DNA of 64,000 nt, from contig NZ_NUPZ01000019.1 of NCBI RefSeq assembly GCF_002584985.1, positions 17,752 to 81,751 of the forward strand, given 5' to 3'. This DNA is from Bacillus sp. AFS029637. GTDB taxonomy: Bacteria; Bacillota; Bacilli; Bacillales; Bacillaceae_G. Position numbers and translations under genes: made by a program. Below, piece after piece: positions 43,683 to 52,146 of this stretch (its first letter is position 1; each line of letters starts with the position of its first letter). Below the pieces are notes generated by a model. It had not been told where the DNA came from. It did no database searches and saw only the letters and a program-made list of their open reading frames with translations.

Positions 43683-44471
43683 AGTTACTAATTTCCCCCT
43701 TTTAATATTTTGATTCACATAATGGATTCCCTTTCCCAATACGAAACGCCTGTATTCTTTTGGAATGTTAACATTTTATACAAATAATAACTTTTTCTAC
43801 AATATAGTGAAAATTCTAATATCAACTCTTTCAACACATCTTTTTTCTATTAAAAAATTAGGCAGTGTTCATGATATACCAGAAGAAATTGTTAACAAAT
43901 TAATTAGAACCTATGCTCCTATTACATCCACAATTGAAAAAGAAGTGCTTCTTTTATAAGAAATTTTTTTCTAAACATACAATCTTCTTTTGATATAGAA
44001 TTCTCCACTATACTTTTTGAGTGTTGTTCACATAAAAAAAAGACATCCTGCCGGATGCCTCTCCAAAGTTTCTCAGTTTACACATTTTACGAATTTGATA
44101 GGACGTTAGGTTCGAATCTAACGATTAAGGAAAAAACAATGCGTTCTATTACATTATATACTAATCTTGACTAGCAACTCTATGCAATTTTACATATTGG
44201 ACATAACCCATGCCTATCTACTTAAAATTTAAAGTTCTGGTGCAAAAACTTTAAGAAGGAGTCTTCTTGACTAAAATGATAAATTGGACCATATTATAGG
44301 GATAAAATCCAGTACATAATATGGCCCATTTTGTATATAAGCTAACTCTTCAAACGATTTTCTCACTCACTGAGTGGAACAGGCATTTTTATTTTTTAGG
44401 GTTGTATGCTTAAATCAGGTAAAGGCATCCCTTTTAACGAGTCATACTTATAAAAATAGACTTTTTTTGTA
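43683..44471. other. Rearranged intergenic region with an orphan PlcR box
   Basis: No gene is supported. The rightward frame at 43840-43959 (KKLGSVHDIPEEIVNKLIRT...) looks like the C-terminal relic of a lost gene. Around 44040-44070 lies a weak hairpin. At 44181 lies a perfect PlcR box, at about 44210 a solitary degenerate IS231-type end (CATGCCTATCTACTTAAA), at 44233 an IS6-type end (GTTCTGGTGCAAAAA) and at 44285-44328 a hairpin (GGACCATATTAT / ATAATATGGCCC). Confidence 0.45.
44181..44196. promoter_or_regulatory. Orphan perfect PlcR box
   Basis: TATGCAATTTTACATA fits the consensus exactly and equals the box of the phospholipase C gene at 49727. No intact gene starts within 450 bp on either strand; IS ends lie directly to the right. 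Confidence 0.7.
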
Positions 44472-46733
44472 TCACTTATAGCCTTTGTGTCCATGGCTGT
44501 CAAAATTATAGGTTTTCCCATTAATTTCAACCGTGGTATCTGTATAAATAGAACCATCCTCTTTAGCATAATAAGTAAAGTATCCGTAATAAGGGAAATG
44601 GTATCCGCCACCAACTTCGAACCATCCTATTTTAGCTGCTCCAGACTCATCGAAGTAATACCATTTACCATCGATTTCTTGCCAGCCTGTTTGCATTTCG
44701 CCCTTATCGTTATAATAGTATATTTTATTGTTAATTTTATCAAACCCAGTTAGCTTAGCTTCTCCGTCCTGATTAAAATAATATCTTTTTCCATCAATAG
44801 GTTCATGACCATCGAAAGTATAGTGTTTGCCACCCACGAAATGATATTTTTTACCATTAATTTCTTTCCAACCAGTATAGGCAGGCCCTTCTTCGAAACT
44901 GTAATAAACCAGTACGGGTTGATCCTTTTCATCAAATAATCCAGGTAAAAAGATTTTAGAGACACCGTTTTTTCTAATAGAACCATCTTTTTCAAACACC
45001 AACTGTTTCTCATTAAGAGTAACGTAAGTTATTCTATTTAGCGCTTTTCCATTCAAATCAGTGGCTCTCTCAAGCACACCTTTGTCAGAAAAGTGAAGAA
45101 TGACCCCTTGATCTTCTAGACGCAGTTCATTTGTAGTAGCATAGGTCTCTTTAAAATAATAAATTTTATTATCAATTTCTTTTAAGCCTTCTTCAATAAA
45201 CGCTCCTGAAGCATCGGAATATCCCAGATTATCCCATGACGATCTCTGCAGAACACCGTCATCGTTGAAGTTATACAACTTCCCGTCAATTAATGAGTCC
45301 GATCCGTTAGATCCTTTGACCCTGTGATTAGAACTTGGACTAAAATAATACGTATTTCCCTCAAATTCTTGCCAGCCCTTTAAAAGAATTCCTGAAGAAT
45401 CCGCATAATAATGAGAGCCATTTCTCTCTATCCAACTATTCGTTATCAATTTTCCAGAATCGTATGCAGTCCATATAGAGGTATCTTTTGCATCAGTTTT
45501 GAACTCCAATCCGGCATATGTCATTCCTTCGTGTTTCTTTGTCTCATTTACCTTACTAGGATGCCAATCAACTAACCAATTACGAAGTTCATTGTTGTTT
45601 TTTGCAGTGAAACGAAGGTTAGATGGCCTTTCCTTATCAGTAGTGAATTCAGCACGGTTGTTAGTAACTGTCAAACGTGCTCCATTCTTGTTTATCAAAT
45701 TAAATTGAAGTTCATTGCTACCAGAATTTTCGATTGGGGCAAGTTCTAATATTTCGTCATCCCCAATTGAACCTGAATATTGAAGATCAGTTCCTTCTTT
45801 CCCTGAAAGATACTCTGGACCTTTTTTTACAACTACTTTATTGCTTCCTTTTTTAATCGGGATAATTTGATAAGGTTTATCGTCTAATACAGAATTTCCT
45901 ACTGTAATAACTGTTTCTAGCATCAGTTTCGTATCTGCTAACAGATTCACTGATTGATCATAAAAATCTGCTAAAGCTTCAGAATCGCTTGTGAGATAAT
46001 TCCAAAGAACATCTTTACTTACCGGCTCTGAAGTAGCTGTTCCTAATTTTCGTTTATCTTCTGGTAGTTGGTTAAAAAGATCCCTAAAATTATAACGGAC
46101 ATCAAGCACACCACCTTTAGTATAAGCACCTGGGAATGCTTGTCGTACAAATTTATCTGCTAAATTAGTGTAATGACCTTCATTGCTACTTTCTAGATAA
46201 AAGGTTTGCCAGTTTGTAAGAGCAACACCTGTCTTTCCTTCATCTAATTGTTTTTGTGTAATATACAAAAGATTATGTTTAGATAATTCTGGTTCATCAG
46301 GATTTAAGTCTACTATTGTACCAGCTTGCTTAATACGAAGTTGTTGCCCATGCTTGATTGTTTTATATTCAATCTTCCCATCAGCATAAGCAATTTTAAC
46401 CTTCTTGCTAAAATTTTGATCTTTATAATAATCAAACACAGTAATACCAAACTCTCCTTTTTGAAAAGTAGGAGCTATGTAAGCACTGTTTTCAAGACCA
46501 CGGTTATAAAGGGATTTTGCACTGGTTTCGTCTAGCCACTCCCCAAATGGCTCTGCAAGAAACGTGTTATATACTTCTCCAAATGTTGTAATAATTGTTG
46601 CGGCCGTATCAACATCTGCCTTTACCTTATTTTCCATTAATGGACCCGCTAATGGGGTAGCGCTGAATAAAATACCCATTGCAATTCCTACAGGTAGGAC
46701 TTTTGGTATCCTTTTTTTGTATTTTTCATTCAT
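44472..46733 (-). CDS. Large secreted protein with C-terminal cell-wall-binding repeats
   Basis: 753 residues from ATG 46733 (GAGG 9 nt upstream). A signal peptide (about 6-40, ends VKADVD) precedes an N-terminal half of about 400 residues that I do not recognise (TIITTFGEVYNTFLAEPFGE ... ALADFYDQSVNLLADTKLM). From about 425 come aromatic repeats of PF01473 type (SHYYADSSGILLKGWQEFEG, NKIYYYNDKGEMQTGWQEID, KWYYFDESGAAKIGWFEVGG), which bind choline or glucan chains in other bacteria. The layout, an unknown effector domain plus repeats, is that of secreted toxins or wall-bound enzymes. Confidence 0.7.
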   Translation of the reverse strand: MNEKYKKRIPKVLPVGIAMGILFSATPLAGPLMENKVKADVDTAATIITTFGEVYNTFLAEPFGEWLDETSAKSLYNRGLENSAYIAPTFQKGEFGITVFDYYKDQNFSKKVKIAYADGKIEYKTIKHGQQLRIKQAGTIVDLNPDEPELSKHNLLYITQKQLDEGKTGVALTNWQTFYLESSNEGHYTNLADKFVRQAFPGAYTKGGVLDVRYNFRDLFNQLPEDKRKLGTATSEPVSKDVLWNYLTSDSEALADFYDQSVNLLADTKLMLETVITVGNSVLDDKPYQIIPIKKGSNKVVVKKGPEYLSGKEGTDLQYSGSIGDDEILELAPIENSGSNELQFNLINKNGARLTVTNNRAEFTTDKERPSNLRFTAKNNNELRNWLVDWHPSKVNETKKHEGMTYAGLEFKTDAKDTSIWTAYDSGKLITNSWIERNGSHYYADSSGILLKGWQEFEGNTYYFSPSSNHRVKGSNGSDSLIDGKLYNFNDDGVLQRSSWDNLGYSDASGAFIEEGLKEIDNKIYYFKETYATTNELRLEDQGVILHFSDKGVLERATDLNGKALNRITYVTLNEKQLVFEKDGSIRKNGVSKIFLPGLFDEKDQPVLVYYSFEEGPAYTGWKEINGKKYHFVGGKHYTFDGHEPIDGKRYYFNQDGEAKLTGFDKINNKIYYYNDKGEMQTGWQEIDGKWYYFDESGAAKIGWFEVGGGYHFPYYGYFTYYAKEDGSIYTDTTVEINGKTYNFDSHGHKGYK

Positions 46734-46927
46734 AACGTCATTCCTCACTCTATGTTTATTTATATATTTTTTTCCTACTTATTAAACTGAATTTAATGTT
46801 CGGAAGCTCATCATAATATAAATATCTTTCTAATTCCTTTCATAAATGTTACAAAAGTCTTTCGTAAAATTACAAATAAATCAGATTTCTACGAATTTTG
46901 ATCTATTTAATTCACTAACAAAGAGGG

Positions 46928-46990
46928 TGTTACCAAACGATAATTCTGCTTTTTTACAGTTATTTATAGAAATAAAGCTCGTTCTTGCCT
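46928..46990. repeat. Internal remnant of the MITE family without ends
   Basis: AACGATAATTCTGCTTTTTTACAGTTATTTATAGAAATAAAGCTCGTT, in two parts, follows the inside of MITE copy 1 (AACGAGAATTTTACC, then TTTTTACAGTTATTTATGAG). Both terminal repeats are missing. Confidence 0.5.
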
Positions 46991-47034
46991 TCTCTAAATC
47001 TTCATGCAACTTCTCCCTCTTCCATACTTTCTAC

Positions 47035-47074
47035 AAAAAACAGGTGATAGATTTCAACTCTATCACCTGTTTTT
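47035..47074. terminator. Bidirectional terminator at the end of the DM13 pseudogene
   Basis: AAAAAACAGGTGATAGA pairs with TCTATCACCTGTTTTT around a 9-nt loop. Confidence 0.8.
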
Positions 47075-47567
47075 ATTTTGCAAAATAAGCTGCACCAAAG
47101 TTTTCATTAAATCTCTTACACCATACAGAAACTGCACCGTATGTACTTACATCTATCTCATTAGGAATTTCATAGTTTTGATCGCCTTTGTTGCCTTTTA
47201 ATTTTCCTAATTCAATATACTTATAATTTTTAACATCCTCATTATTTTTCAATTACTTCGTAGGAATTAAAACAACTCGAACGTCCGGACCATTAGAAGT
47301 TGAAAAATTAGTAAGGCATAAAATATGTTTACCCTCAGCTAATTGATATATCGTTGTTATTCCAGCTGGTTCATGGACACCGTTCTGAAAATGTCCTTTG
47401 GTTACTATTTGTTCTTGTAGTTAAAATTCTTTTGATTTTATTTCTGTTTGTCGCAATGCTTGATTCACTTACTTATCGATAAATAATTTTACAGGACGGA
47501 ATAAAAGTAATAAAATTTCCCCAACTATTATGAACCCTCCGATAAACAATACATATTTCATTTTCAT
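47073..47567 (-). pseudogene. Membrane-anchored DM13-domain protein with three in-frame TAA codons
   Basis: A single frame of 164 codons is interrupted only by TAA at three places (after FIDK, after SKEF and after LIPTK) and has no frameshift. The first part starts MKMKYVLFIGGFIIVGEILL (TM anchor, ribosome binding site GAGGAGGAGC). The rest is a DM13 domain: GHFQNGVHEPAGITTIYQLA ... LTNFSTSNGPDVRVVL ... YKYIELGKLKGNKGDQNYEI ... AVSVWCKRF. DM13 proteins are extracytoplasmic and thought to be redox-related. It follows the kinase gene of the two-component system by about 100 bp and was probably in that operon. Confidence 0.75.
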
Positions 47568-47665
47568 AAAGTAAAGCTCCTCCTCTAACATAATGCTTAC
47601 ATGTATGTTAACAAGGAATTCTATCATTTCGATAACATAACTATTACAAAAGTCTTGCAACGATC

Positions 47666-48724
47666 TTATTTCTTTTCTGGAGTAATGGGAAGAGTAAACC
47701 AAAATTCACATCCCTGTTTACCATCCGAACGATCTCGAACGCCAACTTCTCCTTTATGCAGTTCAATTAATGATTTTACAATGGCTAATCCAATCCCTGA
47801 ACCTCCAGATTGTGAACTTCTTGATGGGTCCGTTCTGAAAAAGCGTTCAAATATGCGCAATTTATCATTAGGGGAAATGCCTTCTCCTTCATCGCGCAAT
47901 ATAAATTTGACTTGCTGCCTCTGTTTATTATCTTCTACAATCAGCTCGATTTTTCCAGATACAGGGGAATGTCTGATTGCATTGTGTAACAAATTACCGA
48001 TAACTCGTGCTATTTTACATGGCATAATCCAAAGTCGAGGTAATGTGTCGGAAACATGTAATTGTAAATGGATATGTTTCTCCTCTAATAAGATAGAATG
48101 TGAATTTAGTACTTCTAGTAGAACACTGTCCACATGTGATAAACTTGGATAAAACTCTTCTTGTCCTAGTTCTAACTTTGAAAGATCAAATAAGTCATTG
48201 ATTAATCCATTTAATCGTTGTATTTCTTTTAGGATTGTCGTTATGTACTGCATTTTCATGTCAGGATCTTCAATTAAATTATCTTGTAATGCTTCTATCA
48301 TCAATTGTACGCTAGCCATAGGTGTTCGTAAGTCGTGCGAAATATTCGCAATCAGCTCTGTACGTGCTTTTTCTCCTTCCTCTAACTTAGTAAACCCCTC
48401 TTCTAATTTTTTCGCCATCTGTTGAAAAGCTGTTGCTAATTCTTTAAACTCTTGTGGTTCTTTTCCAATTATATATATCGTTTCAAAATGTCTATCACTA
48501 AATTGTTTTGTTAATTCAATTAAATTTTGAATAGATCTCATAATAGGACGTGTAAGTAACCAGTAAAGGAAGGTTGAAAAAATCATTGCTATGATTGCAA
48601 TTCCTGTTAATAATCGTGTTTGTTCCGGCTTAAGTAACATTTTCGTATCACTATACCATATAGCAACGACCATAACACTCATGCTTAATAGATTCATCAG
48701 TAACAATTGATAACGTAATTTCAT
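47666..48724 (-). CDS. Sensor histidine kinase
   Basis: 352 residues. Two TM helices (about 5-25 and 38-58) lie close together, so there is almost no extracellular sensor, typical of kinases that sense within the membrane. HAMP (about 58-110), HisKA with ELIANISHDLRTPMASVQLM, and HATPase_c with GNLLHNAIRHS, DEGEGISPNDK and GSGIGLAIVKSLIELH follow. It overlaps the response regulator by four bases (ATGA). The DM13 pseudogene follows. The signal is unknown; the short-sensor type often reacts to envelope stress. Confidence 0.92.
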   Translation of the reverse strand: MKLRYQLLLMNLLSMSVMVVAIWYSDTKMLLKPEQTRLLTGIAIIAMIFSTFLYWLLTRPIMRSIQNLIELTKQFSDRHFETIYIIGKEPQEFKELATAFQQMAKKLEEGFTKLEEGEKARTELIANISHDLRTPMASVQLMIEALQDNLIEDPDMKMQYITTILKEIQRLNGLINDLFDLSKLELGQEEFYPSLSHVDSVLLEVLNSHSILLEEKHIHLQLHVSDTLPRLWIMPCKIARVIGNLLHNAIRHSPVSGKIELIVEDNKQRQQVKFILRDEGEGISPNDKLRIFERFFRTDPSRSSQSGGSGIGLAIVKSLIELHKGEVGVRDRSDGKQGCEFWFTLPITPEKK

Positions 48725-49434
48725 GTTTCATTTCCTCCATTTGAATCAAAGCTATATCCTATTCCCCAAACCGTATGAATCCAACGGTTCTTTGTTGAAT
48801 TCTTCTCTAATTTTTCACGTAAACGACTCATTAATACCGTTACTGTGTTCGTACATCCTTCATACTCAAACTCCCAAATTTGTTCAAGGAGTTGTGAACG
48901 AGAAAACACTTGTTTTGGATGGGTGGCCATTAAATAAAGTACCTCAAATTCTTTATTTGTTAACTCAACTTCACCCCCACAAACAAGTACACATCTCTTC
49001 GTTGGATAAATCTCCAAATCTCGGAACTTTATTACTTCTGATACAGGTTCTCTCGTTTCTATAGTTGTCTGATTTCCTCTTCTTAATATAATTTGAACCC
49101 TTAGTACTAATTCGCGAGGTGAAAACGGCTTTGTTACATAATCATCTGCTCCCATTGTTAAGCCCAAAATTCGATTTCTTTCTTCTGACCTAGCGGTTAA
49201 CATAATAATAGGAACATTAGATTGTTGACGAATTTCCTCGCATAGTTCCCAGCCATCTTTTTTCGGCATCATCAGATCTAAAATAATTAAATCTGGTTGA
49301 TATTGCTGAAATATATACCAACCCTCTATTCCGTTTACAGCTGTATATACTTCATAGCCTTCCCTTTCTAAGTACCGTTTGCATATTTCTCGGATATTGT
49401 CTTCATCTTCTATGATTGCAATTCTTTTTTTCAT
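48721..49434 (-). CDS. OmpR/PhoB-family response regulator
   Basis: 237 residues. The receiver domain has EDEDN, LILDLMMPKKDGWEL (phospho-Asp) and TKPFSPREL. The winged helix has ELTNKEFEVLYLMATHPKQVFSR and TVTVLMSRLREKLEKN. First gene of a leftward operon with the kinase. It is probably an activator of the former DM13 gene and of unknown targets. Confidence 0.93.
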   Translation of the reverse strand: MKKRIAIIEDEDNIREICKRYLEREGYEVYTAVNGIEGWYIFQQYQPDLIILDLMMPKKDGWELCEEIRQQSNVPIIMLTARSEERNRILGLTMGADDYVTKPFSPRELVLRVQIILRRGNQTTIETREPVSEVIKFRDLEIYPTKRCVLVCGGEVELTNKEFEVLYLMATHPKQVFSRSQLLEQIWEFEYEGCTNTVTVLMSRLREKLEKNSTKNRWIHTVWGIGYSFDSNGGNET

Positions 49435-49726
49435 TCGTAAAATCTCCTCGGTTCTTTTATTGATAGCGAAAAAATATTTCTCTTATTTACTCTTAAAGAA
49501 TATATAAGTTATTCATATAAACGTAACAGAATATTATTGCCAATTGATAATAAAACACATTAAACGTACATTCAATAGAAATCATAATTATATACGTCAG
49601 ATCGTCATTTTAACACAAGAATACTGTGTGCCTAATAGTTCTCAATCCAAGTAACCTCTGTGATTTTTGCCCATGTTTCATAATCTGCCATGGAACAGTC
49701 TAATTAGGTTTTTTAATGAATTTAAA
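49435..49726. other. Intergenic region with a short gene relic
   Basis: Leftward at about 49625-49700 a short frame ends MADYETWAKITEVTWIENY and stop, which looks like the C-terminus of a lost gene. The remainder is AT-rich with no recognisable site. Confidence 0.3.
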
Positions 49727-49742
49727 TATGCAATTTTACATA
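49727..49742 (+). promoter_or_regulatory. PlcR box of the phospholipase C gene
   Basis: TATGCAATTTTACATA fits TATGNAN4TNCATA exactly, 91 bp before the ATG. Confidence 0.85.
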
Positions 49743-49832
49743 TATTCAAAAAACAATCTACTTCCTTATTGGTCAATGCTAAGATTATACATGAGGATGA
49801 TGTTAGATTATATATCAAATGGAGGAATATTT

Positions 49833-50687
49833 ATGAAAAGAAAAATTTTTGCTTTAGCTTCAGTAATTGCTTTATCAGCCCCTATTCAAAGTGTGGCGTT
49901 TGCACATGAAAATAACCATCAATATGGGACATCTTTTGGTCATAAGTGGTCCGCAGAAGCCATCCATGATGAAGGAGTAAGTACTCATTTATGGATTGTT
50001 AACAGAGGCATTGAAGTTATGGCCCAAAATAAGACCGTTGTGAAGCCAAATGAGATATCTCTATTAAATGAATGGCGTAATGAGTTAGAGAAGGGTGTCT
50101 ACTCTGCCGATTATGAAAATCCGTACTTTGATAATGGCACATTCGCTTCACACTTCTATGATCCTGATACAGGAAGTACGTATCTTCCACTTGCCAAACA
50201 CGCAAAAGAAACAGGAGCAAAATATTTCAAATTAGCTGGTGAATCCTATCAAAATAAAGATTTTGAAAATGCATTTTTCTACTTAGGATTATCACTTCAT
50301 TATTTAGGGGATGTTAATCAGCCTATGCATGCAGCAAACTTTACCAACGTTTCGCTTCCTATGGCCTTACACTCAAAATATGAAAACTTCGTCGATACTG
50401 TGAAAGACAATTATAAAGTAAAAGATGGAAATGGCTATTGGAATTGGAAAAGTGTAAATCCAGAAGATTGGGTTCATGCTTCTGCAGTTGGTGCAAAAGC
50501 AGATTTCCCACTAATTGTTAATGATAAGACAAAAAAGTTATTCATAGATGCTGCTATATCACAAGACGCTGCTGATAAATGGCGTGCTGAAGTAACACCG
50601 GTAACTGGAAAACGTTTAATGGAAGCACAACGTATTACAGCTGGATATATCCACTTATGGTTTGATACATATGTGAATAATAAATAA
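49833..50687 (+). CDS. Zinc-dependent phospholipase C (PC-PLC/PlcB type)
   Basis: 284 residues from ATG 49833 (GGAGGAATATTT upstream), the size of B. cereus PC-PLC (283). A signal and propeptide end before Trp of HKWSAEAIHDEG, the mature N-terminus whose amino group binds zinc. The other zinc ligands of the family are present: STHLW, YSADYENP, ASHFYDPD, LSLHYLGDVNQPMH and LHSKYENF. It hydrolyses phosphatidylcholine and related lipids outside the cell. The sequence is clearly diverged from the standard chromosomal plcB, and no sphingomyelinase gene follows, so this looks like an extra copy. A perfect PlcR box is upstream. Confidence 0.93.
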   Translation: MKRKIFALASVIALSAPIQSVAFAHENNHQYGTSFGHKWSAEAIHDEGVSTHLWIVNRGIEVMAQNKTVVKPNEISLLNEWRNELEKGVYSADYENPYFDNGTFASHFYDPDTGSTYLPLAKHAKETGAKYFKLAGESYQNKDFENAFFYLGLSLHYLGDVNQPMHAANFTNVSLPMALHSKYENFVDTVKDNYKVKDGNGYWNWKSVNPEDWVHASAVGAKADFPLIVNDKTKKLFIDAAISQDAADKWRAEVTPVTGKRLMEAQRITAGYIHLWFDTYVNNK

Positions 50688-50692
50688 CAAAA

Positions 50693-50737
50693 TAAGAAAA
50701 GAGAGTCCTTTTTTAAAGAAGGCACTCTCTTTTTTCA
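50693..50737. terminator. Bidirectional terminator between phospholipase C and phr
   Basis: GAAAAGAGAGT pairs with ACTCTCTTTTTTC, the inner part with further AAGG/CCTT pairs. It serves both converging genes. Confidence 0.75.
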
Positions 50738-50738
50738 A

Positions 50739-50867
50739 TTAGATAGTTTCTCCATGATCTAAACAAAGTAGATTAACTTTAACTGATTGCTTTTCAATAG
50801 ATTGATTAGCAATACCAAAAGATAAAATCCCTGTAAAAATCATTACAGTTAAAAGTACTTTTTTCAT
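50739..50867 (-). CDS. phr: Phr quorum-sensing pro-peptide (42 aa)
   Basis: ATG at 50867 follows AAGGGAGCC, and the gene start lies 6 nt past the rap stop. The product has a signal-like N-terminus (MKKVLLTVMIFTGILSFGIA) and an exported C-terminal part ending LDHGETI. In the Rap8-Phr8 system of B. thuringiensis the mature signal is, from memory, YAHGKDI; the last seven residues here share HG-x-x-I, so LDHGETI is the likely mature heptapeptide. It would be cut outside, re-imported by Opp and bind the Rap protein. Confidence 0.8.
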   Translation of the reverse strand: MKKVLLTVMIFTGILSFGIANQSIEKQSVKVNLLCLDHGETI

Positions 50868-50872
50868 TATTT

Positions 50873-51943
50873 TCAGGCTCCCTTCTCTAAATCCTTTTTG
50901 TCAGCATCTAGAGCCATGTGAAGGTATCTACTGGCTTGTTCATAATTGTTGAGGTCATAGAACTTATTTCCGAGAATTGAAGCATATGTTTTTACATGAC
51001 CCCATAGATTTTCTTTCTTGAAGTAATGGATTCCCATCATAATAACTTTCTCTAACTCCTCAACCTTAGATTCCTTATTCAGTTCTCTTAAGATAGCAAA
51101 ATGGTACTTATATTCTTTAAGTGTTGTAAGGTTATATCCCTGATCAATTAGATTTGCAGCAAGAAAATTATCTCCTAACTTATAGTATTCCCTTGCTAAT
51201 AAAAACAGAGTTTTAGGGTTATTATTTAAAGAATCCTTTAAATATTTAATCGCTAACTCTGGAAGGTTTTGATCTGCATATAATAATCCTAAATTATGTT
51301 TTACTTTACCTATTAGTTTTTCTTCACTATATTTTTCAAATATTCTAAGAGCCGAAATGAAATTATCCTCCGCAATTTCATACAATCTAAGTTTAGTACA
51401 AGAAAGTCCTATGGTATTTTGACAGGAAGCAACTTTTATTTCATACCCTGTATGTTTAGAAAATATCTCTTTTGCCTTATTTGCATATTTAGCAGCCAAC
51501 AATGGGTTTAAGGATTGATAATGGAATACTGCAAACATGTAATCAAATTCAGCCTTTTCTAATTCATCTGGAATAGTTGCTAAAAGTTTTTCAGCCTTCT
51601 CATATTGTCCCTTAGCTTCATTATGATTTCCAATTGAAATTGCATAAATAGCTTTGAAGAAATGATAATAATATTTCAAATATGTTTCAGCTTGCTCTGG
51701 AAATGGCGTAATCTTTTCTAGACAGTCTTTAGAACCATCTATATCACAAACCAATAAATTATATCTAAAGTTAAGTAGTGAATAATAGATAGAGATATTA
51801 CTATCTCCTTCAATACTATGAGTATTTCTATCTATTTCTTCTTTTAAGTGTTTAGCTTTTATTATATGTTGAGAAATAATTGCATTATACCAACTGCTTA
51901 ATAATGTTATCATTTCTTCCTTTTCGATTATATGTGCATCCAT
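50873..51943 (-). CDS. rap: Rap-family phosphatase/regulator
   Basis: About 356 residues. The N-terminal three-helix bundle (VSSWYNAI-like LLSSWYNAIISQHIIKAKHLKEEI) is followed by six or more TPR-like repeats (YEKAEKLLATIPDELEKAEF, LRLYEIAEDNFISALRIFEK, LPELAIKYLKDSLNNN). This is the layout of Rap proteins, which act on Spo0F~P or bind response regulators such as ComA. ATG at 51943 is preferred over an upstream GTG because GTGAAGGAT precedes it. It is followed directly by phr. Plasmid Rap-Phr pairs of this group delay sporulation until the signal builds up. Confidence 0.9.
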   Translation of the reverse strand: MDAHIIEKEEMITLLSSWYNAIISQHIIKAKHLKEEIDRNTHSIEGDSNISIYYSLLNFRYNLLVCDIDGSKDCLEKITPFPEQAETYLKYYYHFFKAIYAISIGNHNEAKGQYEKAEKLLATIPDELEKAEFDYMFAVFHYQSLNPLLAAKYANKAKEIFSKHTGYEIKVASCQNTIGLSCTKLRLYEIAEDNFISALRIFEKYSEEKLIGKVKHNLGLLYADQNLPELAIKYLKDSLNNNPKTLFLLAREYYKLGDNFLAANLIDQGYNLTTLKEYKYHFAILRELNKESKVEELEKVIMMGIHYFKKENLWGHVKTYASILGNKFYDLNNYEQASRYLHMALDADKKDLEKGA

Positions 51944-52146
51944 AATATCCTTCACCCTAATATATTAATTATTATCATAAAAGAACAAATTTTCTGGTAA
52001 TTCTTTGTAAAAAGTTAGATAATACTTAATGTACTATCTAACTTTCCATAATATAGTCGAAACACTGGCAGAACACGGCCTATCTCTTGCTTATACAATA
52101 ATAATGCGATGAGTTCTTCAATGTCGATAAGAACTATATTTCTCGT

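Noticed and set aside
44095-44135. TTAGGTTCGAATCTAACG looks like the T-arm of a tRNA
   Set aside because: The loop is 8 nt with a GTTAG/CTAAC stem, no other cloverleaf parts are found upstream, and no CCA-like acceptor end matches. It may be the trace of a tRNA 3' end, but this is too weak to call.
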